64,000 nt of DNA from Photorhabdus laumondii subsp. laumondii (GTDB lineage Bacteria; Pseudomonadota; Gammaproteobacteria; Enterobacterales; Enterobacteriaceae). Under the pieces are notes generated by a model. The model saw only the letters and a list, made by a program, of their open reading frames with translations. It was not told the origin of the DNA and ran no database searches. Made by a program: the position numbers and the translations under genes. Below are positions 54,576-64,000 of the stretch, in pieces. Each line of letters starts with the position of its first letter. The stretch's first letter is position 1. The stretch lies in the NCBI RefSeq assembly GCF_003343245.1, contig NZ_CP024901.1, forward strand, positions 4,278,001 to 4,342,000, read 5' to 3'.

Positions 54576-55520
54576 TTATCTGCTACTAAGTTGACTCAAC
54601 AACGATTTCATCCATTGATGCCCTTTATCTTTCGTTGTAGATTCATGCCAAATCAAATAACACGGACGACTTACTTTATCCCACGGTAATGAAACCGCTC
54701 TTATTGCTAATTGTTCGCTATAGTGCTCAACTAACCATCTTGGCGCAATCGCAACCAAATAGGTTTGAGAAACAATATGCAACACACTATTCAAATCGGT
54801 CCCCTGATAAACCACCGAACGCAAACGTTTACCTCCATCATAATAGGGAACGCTGAATGAACATATATTATCCAGTGATACAACGGCATGATGTTCCTCA
54901 TACAATTGCTGCTCACTAATACTATTTTCAATTCTTGGATGATGATTAGAAACAGCCAAAACCAACTCATCATTGAATAACGGGTAATGATGAAAATCCA
55001 TACGTTCTAGCTGCGTATAGCTAATGACAAACTCAGTTTCCTGATACCTGAGCTGATGTTCAATATTATCATGCAGATATGATCTAATCGTCACACCCAG
55101 ATTGGGTGTGTTTTGCTTCACCTGTTCAACTATTTTTGCCGCCAATCTAATATCTAGAGGGCTACAAATTGAAAGACTAAAAACCCTATCACTATTATCA
55201 GGTTCAAAACCAACCCCAGGTAACTCGTTATATACCAATTGTAATGCCTGACGGACTGGACCAAATAATTGATGAGCTCTTGCCGTCGGTTGTATTCCAC
55301 GCCCATAACGCACAAATAATTCATCATTGAACATGAGCTTCAAACGAGAAACCGCATTACTGACAGCCGGTTGTGACATTCCTAACATCTGTGCCGCACG
55401 TGTTACATTCTGCATCTGCATAACTGCATCAAAAACAGTCAGCAGATTGAGATCCACATTACGTAAATGAATTTCATTTGGATCTTTTTTGATTGCAGTT
55501 ACTGAGGTGTATTCAGCCAT
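54576..55520 (-). CDS. leuO: LysR-family global regulator LeuO
   Basis: H-NS antagonist and regulator of many silent genes, including secondary-metabolite and envelope functions in several enterobacteria. 314 residues: HTH at about 22-82 ([60 protein letters not shown]), followed by the LysR effector domain ([15 protein letters not shown]..., [14 protein letters not shown]). The HTH is nearly identical to E. coli LeuO. It lies divergent from leuL-leuABCD across a long AT-rich region, as in E. coli. Confidence 0.96.
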   Translation of the reverse strand: MAEYTSVTAIKKDPNEIHLRNVDLNLLTVFDAVMQMQNVTRAAQMLGMSQPAVSNAVSRLKLMFNDELFVRYGRGIQPTARAHQLFGPVRQALQLVYNELPGVGFEPDNSDRVFSLSICSPLDIRLAAKIVEQVKQNTPNLGVTIRSYLHDNIEHQLRYQETEFVISYTQLERMDFHHYPLFNDELVLAVSNHHPRIENSISEQQLYEEHHAVVSLDNICSFSVPYYDGGKRLRSVVYQGTDLNSVLHIVSQTYLVAIAPRWLVEHYSEQLAIRAVSLPWDKVSRPCYLIWHESTTKDKGHQWMKSLLSQLSSR

Positions 55521-56205
55521 TGTTTAACTCCACTAAACTCATGCAGATGATCCCAGCTAATAACAAAACATCGGAAATACCTTCATTTATTACTCAGATA
55601 TTACGATGACTCTAACTATTAACGAGATCAATTGTCTTAATCATTTGGATAACAAATAATTAAGACTCGTCCTTGTACAAATCTGAATACGCATAGCTAA
55701 CCCGCGCATCCCCTTATTAGTGTTAAAAATATATAATTCCAATTAGTAGACAATGTAGTGCTCATTATTCATTCACAAAAAAGTACAATCATGTTAACAA
55801 TTTATTCACCCTGCTATTTTGTATATGATGATAAATCAAAGAATTACACAATTCATAATAAAATTACTGATTTATTATTATTAAACAATTTTATCAGAGT
55901 TATTATATTATAGAATTATTTTTTCAAAGATATATAACATAACTTCCTATTTGTATCTATTTTTCCAATGGCAAATGATGTTTTTCGGAAAAATACAAAT
56001 CGACTTCCAGCTCATCACACAAAAAATACTTAATTTTAATTAATCAGTATAATGCGCTATTTTTTATATAAATCTGAGATTATCATTAAAGTCAAACCAG
56101 AACAAAAAAGGATAAAATAAAATCTTTTTAAATATAAACAGATCAACACTTCAATTTACCACCATGAGAAAAGTAAAACCAAGAATCATATGCCTAAATG
56201 AATTC
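55521..56205. other. AT-rich region between leuO and the leu promoter
   Basis: About 680 bases of very AT-rich DNA without a gene. It should contain the leuO promoter and is a likely site for H-NS and LeuO binding, from composition and the E. coli parallel; no sites can be fixed by eye. Confidence 0.5.
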
Positions 56206-56234
56206 TTGACATCACTTTTAAGATAACGTATCAA
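56206..56234 (+). promoter_or_regulatory. leu operon promoter
   Basis: TTGACA (56206-56211), a 17-base spacer and TATCAA (56229-56234) lie 55 bases before the leader peptide ATG. The match to sigma-70 is good at -35 and moderate at -10. Confidence 0.65.
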
Positions 56235-56288
56235 TAAAAGCATACGAATCACAAACACTCATTAATACTATTGAAAGGTTGGATCGAT

Positions 56289-56372
56289 ATGATTCACTCA
56301 ATTTGTCTACTAAACCTACTACTCATCGTATCTGATATGCGCGGTATGCTGGTGGACAGAAAACAGAGTTGA
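56289..56372 (+). CDS. leuL: leu operon leader peptide
   Basis: 27-codon peptide MIHSICLLNLLLIVSDMRGM... rich in leucine. Five Leu codons lie in a row of six positions around residues 7-12 (CTA CTA AAC CTA CTA CTC), mostly the rare CTA as in other leuL genes. Ribosome stalling here when leucyl-tRNA is short would favour the antiterminator. AAAGGTTGG precedes the ATG. It is too short for standard gene finders. Confidence 0.9.
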   Translation: MIHSICLLNLLLIVSDMRGMLVDRKQS

Positions 56373-56409
56373 TTCAAAACAGAGTTGGTCCAAACCAGAC
56401 ATTAACAAG

Positions 56410-56437
56410 AACCCGCGCCAAGCGCGGGTTTTTTTTA
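56410..56437 (+). terminator. leu operon attenuator
   Basis: AACCCGCGC-CAA-GCGCGGGTT followed by eight T, a strong intrinsic terminator between leuL and leuA. It is the terminator arm of the attenuation switch. Confidence 0.92.
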
Positions 56438-56477
56438 CCTGCTGGGCGCAAAAAATAACCATAAGAGGAACCTACAT

Positions 56478-59134
<2,657 letters not shown>

Positions 59135-59135
59135 C

Positions 59136-60545
59136 ATGGCTAAGACTTTATATCAAAAATTATATGACGCTCATATTGTTCGGGAAGTACCGAATGAAAC
59201 CCCGTTACTCTATATTGATCGTCATCTGGTTCATGAAGTAACCTCCCCGCAAGCTTTTGATGGTTTGCGTACTAAAGGCCGCCCAGTGCACCAACCAGGT
59301 AAAACGTTCGCAACAATGGATCATAATGTATCCACGCAAACAAAAGATATTAACGCTTGTGGTGACATGGCACGTATTCAAATGCAGGAGTTGATGAAAA
59401 ACTGTGCCGAATTCGGTATCACATTATATGACCTCAATCATCCCTATCAGGGGATTGTTCATGTCATCGGCCCTGAACAGGGGATAACCCTGCCAGGCAT
59501 GACGATTGTTTGTGGTGATTCCCACACTGCCACGCACGGAGCATTCGGCTCGTTAGCCTTCGGTATTGGCACTTCTGAAGTTGAACATGTACTCGCCAGC
59601 CAAACTCTAAAACAAGCCCGTGCCAAAACTATGAAAATCGAAGTGATGGGTGATGTCGGTGACGCTATTACCGCCAAAGATATCGTTCTGGCGATTATCG
59701 GCAAAACAGGTAGTGCAGGTGGTACAGGGTATGTGGTGGAATTCTGTGGTAAGGCGATTGAAGCACTTAGCATGGAAGGCCGTATGACTTTATGTAACAT
59801 GGCAATTGAAATGGGTGCTAAAGCAGGTTTGGTTGCACCGGATGAAACCACTTTTACTTATATGAAAGGCCGCCAGTTCTCACCAAAAGGAGAGCTGTGG
59901 GAACAAGCTGTTGCTTACTGGAAGACATTGAAATCCGATCCTGATGCACAATATGACACCATTGTTACGATTAATGCAGAAGAGATCTCTCCGCAGGTTA
60001 CATGGGGAACAAACCCTGGGCAAGTGATCGCCATTGATCAAACAATTCCTGCACCGGAATCTTTTAGTGATCCTGTTGAACGAGCATCTGCTGAAAAAGC
60101 ACTGGCGTATATGGATTTGAAACCCGGTATTAAACTAACAGATGTGAAGATCGATAAAGTCTTTATCGGCTCTTGCACCAACTCCCGGATTGAAGATTTA
60201 CGGGCTGCCGCAGCTATCGCACAAGGTCATAAAGTTGCACCTGGTGTTCAGGCAATCGTTGTTCCCGGATCAGGCCCCGTTCAAGCACAAGCAGAAGCAG
60301 AAGGTTTAGATAAAATTTTCATAGAGGCCGGTTTTGAATGGCGCTTACCCGGATGTTCCATGTGTCTGGCAATGAATAATGACCGCCTGCAACCCGGTGA
60401 ACGCTGCGCTTCTACCAGTAACCGCAACTTTGAAGGGCGACAAGGACGTGGTGGACGCACTCATTTGGTGAGTCCAGCGATGGCAGCAGCAGCAGCGATT
60501 AATGGTCATTTTATCGATATACGCCACCCAGCACAGAAGTCATAA
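59136..60545 (+). CDS. leuC: 3-isopropylmalate dehydratase large subunit
   Basis: Isomerises 2- to 3-isopropylmalate with LeuD, using a 4Fe-4S cluster. From [18 protein letters not shown] the protein has 469 residues. Cluster cysteines are visible in [13 protein letters not shown] and in [14 protein letters not shown]. The ATG at 59136 was chosen by alignment over an in-frame start three codons earlier. Confidence 0.97.
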
Positions 60546-60556
60546 AGGAGAGAATG

Positions 60557-61159
60557 ATGGAAAAGTTTATTCAACATACCGGCTTGGTTGCCCCTTTAGA
60601 TGCTGCAAACGTCGATACTGATGCCATTATTCCTAAGCAATTCTTACAGAAAGTTACTCGTACAGGATTTGGTCAGCATCTGTTTCATGACTGGCGTTTT
60701 CTTGATGATGCAGGACAAAAACCTAATCCTGAATTCGTATTAAATCAGCCTTGTTATCAAGGTGCTAGTATCCTTCTGGCTCGTGAAAACTTTGGTTGCG
60801 GCTCCTCTCGTGAACATGCACCTTGGGCACTAACGGATTATGGTTTTAAAGTGGTTATCGCCCCAAGTTTTGCAGATATTTTTTACGGTAACGCTTTCAA
60901 CAACCAGTTACTGCCGGTAAAACTGAACGATACAGATGTCAATGAGCTATTTGAGTGGGTTCAGCAAAACAAAGCTTGTCGTTTTACTGTCGATCTAGAA
61001 CAACAGAAAGTCCACGCTGGCAATAAAAGCTATGATTTTGAAATCGATAGTTTCCGGCGTCACTGTATGATGAATGGTCTGGATAGTATTGGCCTGACAT
61101 TACAACATCTGGATGCCATAATAACCTACGAGCAAGAACAACCGGTTTTCCTACGTTAA
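60557..61159 (+). CDS. leuD: 3-isopropylmalate dehydratase small subunit
   Basis: Swivel-domain partner of LeuC. 200 residues with [16 protein letters not shown], the catalytic-loop motif [16 protein letters not shown] near 73-88, and [18 protein letters not shown]. Two ATGs stand in tandem; the second (60557) has the better spacing from AAGGAG. Last gene of the operon, followed by a terminator. Confidence 0.97.
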
Positions 61160-61177
61160 TTTTTCCGTTATTGATTT

Positions 61178-61208
61178 ATCCCGTAGTTTTCTACTACGGG
61201 ATTTTTCT
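61178..61208 (+). terminator. terminator of the leu operon
   Basis: ATCCCGTAGT and ACTACGGGAT form a 10-bp stem with a loop of about five bases, followed by TTTTCT. Confidence 0.88.
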
Positions 61209-61434
61209 ATCACAAGCAAAAACAATACCACCACGTCAATACTCATGCAGACAATCATTTTTTCAGTCATATACAGGGTTTTAACTAATATTTAGTCATC
61301 CCATATCACATTTAAAAGAAATTAACAGATAGAAATAGCTATAGTGGCTGGACAAAACGCCTCCAATACCGGATTATTACTCGCTTTAAACTGATATGTA
61401 AAAAAGAAGCGGGGAGTACATAATGTACAATAAG

Positions 61435-61548
61435 AAAAAAAGCCAGTAAGCTTTCTTACTGGCTGGCAAATCACCATTACTCAAGAAAATTGGGGGAGAA
61501 GCCAGATTTCGTCTGGCCTATTGAGCTACTTTCAATATGGATAATTAT
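61435..61548 (-). ncRNA. sgrS: SgrS glucose-phosphate-stress small RNA (short form)
   Basis: On the minus strand, divergent from sgrR as in E. coli. The 3' end reads TGAGTAATGGTGATTTGCC, matching the ptsG-pairing and Hfq region of E. coli SgrS (TGAGTATTGGTGTAAAATCACC), then the terminator stem GCCAGTAAG/CTTACTGGC and a run of seven T. A second small hairpin (GCCAGA-CGAAA-TCTGGC) lies upstream. The 5' end is set about seven bases after a TATATT at 61560-61555 and is uncertain. At about 115 nt it is half the length of E. coli SgrS, and no sgrT frame fits in it. Confidence 0.82.
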
Positions 61549-61603
61549 CGTCTCAATATAAGGAAATAAAAATTGATGAATAATACTCTGGAGTTCCTCT
61601 TTT

Positions 61604-63265
61604 ATGCCCAGTTCACGCTTACAACAACAATTCATTCGATTATGGCAACACCATCAAGGAAAAGAGGCTGAAACCACGTTACAAGAACTGGCAAATGTAC
61701 TGCATTGTTCAAAACGCCATATCCGTTCACTGCTCAACAATATGCAGAAAGCGGGCTGGTTACAGTGGCAGGCTGAGTCTGGTCGAGGGAAACGTTCTCA
61801 ACTGAATTTCTTACGTGATGGATGGGAACTTCAACAACAACGAGCGGAAGAGTTGCTTGAGCAACATAACGTTGAGAAGTTGGTCCAACTGGTTGGTGAT
61901 AAAGATACAGTCCGCCATATGGTACTATCCCAGATTGAACGCCGTTTCCGTCAGGGAAAAAACTTACTGCGGATACTCTATTATCGCCCCTTCCCTAATC
62001 TTCTACCCGGTTCACCTTTACGCCGTTCTGAAATTCATCTGGTCAGGCAGATATTTAATAGCCTAACCCGAATAAATGAGGAAAATGGGGAACCAGAAGC
62101 TGACTTAGCTCATCATTGGCAACAATTATCCTCAAATCATTGGCGCTTTTATCTACGCCCGGCTATCCATTTTCACCACGGCAGAGAATTACAGATGGCG
62201 GATGTCATCGCTTCGCTACAAAGATTACGCAACCTGCCCCTTTTTTCTCATATTGAAAAAGTCACCACGCCCACCCCCTATGTGATTGATATTTTTCTTT
62301 CAGAACCTGATCTCTGGCTCTCTTTATTAATCGGCAGCCCACATGCCATGATCTTGCCTCAAGAGTGGCAAAAGTTACCGAACTTCTCTCGTATGCCAGT
62401 GGGAACCGGCCCTTACCAGGTCATAAAAAACAGCGCTCAGAAACTACAAATTCGTGCCTTTGATAATTACTTTGGCTTTCGGGCACTGATTGATCAGGTG
62501 AATATATGGTTTCTACCAGAACTCGCCGAGAAACTGGTTTGTACAACTCTGCATCTGGAAAGTGACAGCACGGATAATAACTCGCTAGATAGCAGGATAG
62601 AAGAAGGCTGTTATTTCCTATTACATGACCATCGTTCAACTAAATGTAAGAGAGAAGACGTTCGCCAATGGCTATGCAGCCTGCTAACACCGATCAATCT
62701 GCTAGCGCATTGTGACCCCTTTTATCAACGCCATTGGTCACCTGCTTATGGTTTATTACTACGCTGGCATCACAGTAAGCTCATATCCGAATTGAACAAA
62801 CCAGAGGATATTACCCATCTGACCGTCACGCTTTGTCATCAACATCACGAATACCACACAATCAGCCAGATCCTTCAAGCCATACTGACCAAATGCGGCG
62901 TCGAATTGAAAATCAACATCGTGGATTATGACACATGGTTCAATGGTAACACCGAAAGTGACTTCTGGCTTGCTACCGCCAACTTTTATAATCCTCTGGA
63001 GTTTTCGCTGTTCGCTACGCTGTACGAGATGCCATTATTGAAAAAATGCCTTGGTAATGACTTAAGTAAAGAAGTATCACAATGGCGACGACAAGAGTTA
63101 TCGCTTGAAGAGTGGTGCGAAAAAATAGTTGATGAACATTGGCTGCATCCACTGTTCCACCACTGGCTTGAGTTACAGGGACAAAGAAGTATGCGGGGAG
63201 TCAAAATGAACACCTTTGGTTGGTTTGATTTCAAATCTGCCTGGTTCAACCCATATGAAGGGTAA
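61604..63265 (+). CDS. sgrR: transcriptional activator SgrR
   Basis: Activates sgrS during sugar-phosphate stress. 553 residues with an N-terminal winged HTH (about 5-60, LANVLHCSKRHIRSLLNNMQKAGWL) and a C-terminal domain like periplasmic solute-binding proteins of the SBP_bac_5 type (LYYRPFPNLLPGSPLRRSE, HFHHGRELQMADVIASLQRL). The terminal QRSMRGVKMNTFGWFDFKSAWF is almost identical to E. coli. GGAG precedes the ATG. The setA transporter gene that neighbours sgrS in E. coli is absent here. Confidence 0.95.
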   Translation: MPSSRLQQQFIRLWQHHQGKEAETTLQELANVLHCSKRHIRSLLNNMQKAGWLQWQAESGRGKRSQLNFLRDGWELQQQRAEELLEQHNVEKLVQLVGDKDTVRHMVLSQIERRFRQGKNLLRILYYRPFPNLLPGSPLRRSEIHLVRQIFNSLTRINEENGEPEADLAHHWQQLSSNHWRFYLRPAIHFHHGRELQMADVIASLQRLRNLPLFSHIEKVTTPTPYVIDIFLSEPDLWLSLLIGSPHAMILPQEWQKLPNFSRMPVGTGPYQVIKNSAQKLQIRAFDNYFGFRALIDQVNIWFLPELAEKLVCTTLHLESDSTDNNSLDSRIEEGCYFLLHDHRSTKCKREDVRQWLCSLLTPINLLAHCDPFYQRHWSPAYGLLLRWHHSKLISELNKPEDITHLTVTLCHQHHEYHTISQILQAILTKCGVELKINIVDYDTWFNGNTESDFWLATANFYNPLEFSLFATLYEMPLLKKCLGNDLSKEVSQWRRQELSLEEWCEKIVDEHWLHPLFHHWLELQGQRSMRGVKMNTFGWFDFKSAWFNPYEG

Positions 63266-63849
63266 TTCACAGAAAAAGCCAGAGTTATGAACATACACAG
63301 GTGTGCAAACTTGCTTTTATTCACTTTTTCTGTGGATATCTATGTGAAAAAGGCAAGGGTAATTCAGGTATAGCTTTATATTATGAATTATCAATCTATA
63401 GACAAAAAATGAAATAGTATTTACTTTTCATTGAAATAGCAGCTATTTACCTCGCTATTTCTAGCGTCAATCACAGCTATAATGGACGACGTTAGTTGAT
63501 GAGAACAAAAAACAATCAAACATCATGTTATCCACAGGTTATGCTTTTTAGTTAAGCAAAAAACAGCGGTTTTTGTAGAAAAAAGTGTTAGTCAAACCTG
63601 TAAATCAAACCAGTGATCTCATTTTTGTCTACTTATCCCATAAAACTGTGGATAACATAGTGTAAGATCCTGTTCATTATTACCGGCAATAGGTGAACAA
63701 GAACGGCAGTCAATTTTACAATATTTGAAACAGCAATAAAAAATGTTTGTATATCATGCTATTATCACTTTTTAGCTATTGAATGAACCTCAGATTTATT
63801 ATTCACAGAAACTAAGGCTGTTTTTTGACCTAAAAAACGGATATCTCAA
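63266..63849. other. intergenic region upstream of mutH with DnaA boxes (DARS2-like candidate)
   Basis: About 580 bases without a gene. It contains two perfect DnaA boxes, TTATCCACA at 63528-63536 (plus) and its complement TGTGGATAA at 63647-63655 (minus). There is also a TTATTCACA at 63799-63807 (fits TTATNCACA) and a one-mismatch box at 63331-63339 (TGTGGATAT). In E. coli the DnaA-reactivating sequence DARS2 lies next to mutH. A long inverted repeat (CACAGAAAAAG at about 63268; CTTTTTCTGTG at about 63324) follows sgrR. Confidence 0.55.
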
Positions 63850-64000
63850 ATGAACACTCTTTTTTCCCCTCCATCGCCACCAGACAACGAACAACAACTG
63901 TTTGAATGCGCCCAGCTTCTGGCTGGCTTATCAATGGGAGAACTCGCGGCAAAAGCAAATTTACCTATCCCACCCAATCTGAAACGAGATAAAGGCTGGG
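63850..64000 (+). CDS. mutH: DNA mismatch-repair endonuclease MutH, N-terminal fragment
   Basis: The first 50 codons are present. They read [20 protein letters not shown] and [19 protein letters not shown], ending PNLKRDKGW. This matches the start of MutH, the hemimethylated-GATC nickase of mismatch repair (E. coli LLSPPETEEQLL..., [21 protein letters not shown]). The gene runs off the right edge. Confidence 0.92.
   Translation, partial: MNTLFSPPSPPDNEQQLFECAQLLAGLSMGELAAKANLPIPPNLKRDKGW

Noticed and set aside
63528-63655. Chromosomal replication origin oriC
   Set aside because: Only a few widely spaced DnaA boxes, no clustered AT-rich 13-mers and few GATC sites, and the neighbours (sgrR, mutH) are not those of enterobacterial oriC; a DARS2-like site fits the location better.

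Overview
The window looks like a chromosomal segment of a Photorhabdus-type bacterium (Enterobacterales, Morganellaceae; Xenorhabdus is the main alternative). The basis is gene order and protein similarity recognised by eye: it follows the E. coli 2-min region, read in reverse (acnB, lpdA, aceF, aceE, pdhR, ampE, nadC, ppdD-hofB-hofC, coaE, zapD, yacG, mutT, secA, secM, lpxC, the whole ftsZ-to-mraZ division and cell-wall cluster, cra, ilvH, ilvI, leuO, leuL-leuABCD, sgrS/sgrR). Base composition is moderately AT-rich. Four near-identical ERIC-type palindromic repeats of about 127 bp are scattered through it, which is typical of these genera. No tRNA, rRNA, CRISPR array or intact transposase gene was seen.

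Layout. 1-7.8 kb: start of acnB, then the pyruvate dehydrogenase operon (pdhR-aceE-aceF-lpdA, minus strand) with a well-preserved pdhR promoter and PdhR operator, but with an ERIC and extra DNA inserted between operator and gene. 8.1-14.4 kb: accessory region holding two small lipoprotein genes, a small exported protein, a DUF2975 membrane protein with a YozG-like HTH regulator, and a GC-richer chaperone-usher fimbrial operon that is almost entirely pseudogenised. 14.5-15.8 kb: intact ampE next to an ampD gene destroyed by deletion and an ERIC. 15.8-22.3 kb: nadC, the type IV pilus-like genes ppdD, hofB and hofC, then coaE, zapD, yacG and mutT. 22.4-26.3 kb: secA, its regulator secM, and divergently a DUF721 (DciA-like) gene. 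26.4-44.3 kb: lpxC and the minus-strand dcw cluster in canonical order (mraZ, rsmH, ftsL, ftsI, murE, murF, mraY, murD, ftsW, murG, murC, ddlB, ftsQ, ftsA, ftsZ), headed by MraZ-type repeats. 44.8-48.2 kb: cra and ilvIH.

48.2-54.4 kb is a second accessory region between ilvI and leuO. It holds remnants of a type I secretion system (hlyB N-terminus with an expanded 15-bp tandem repeat, an ERIC, then the hlyD C-terminus). These are followed by an intact gene for a probable type I-secreted protein that joins a possible permuted papain-like domain to a FrpC-like calcium-binding region, and by a Sel1-repeat lipoprotein that could be its partner. An RBBP9-like serine hydrolase and a long-chain acyl-CoA ligase lie on the other strand. 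54.5-61.2 kb: leuO and the attenuator-controlled leuABCD operon. 61.4-63.3 kb: a short SgrS small RNA without SgrT, divergent from sgrR. The window ends with a DnaA-box-containing gap upstream of mutH, the position where E. coli carries the DnaA-reactivating site DARS2.

The points most worth a second look are the secreted protein/Sel1 lipoprotein pair with its decayed secretion genes, ampD inactivation, the displaced pdhR promoter, the DUF721 gene, the reduced SgrS and the DARS2-like region.
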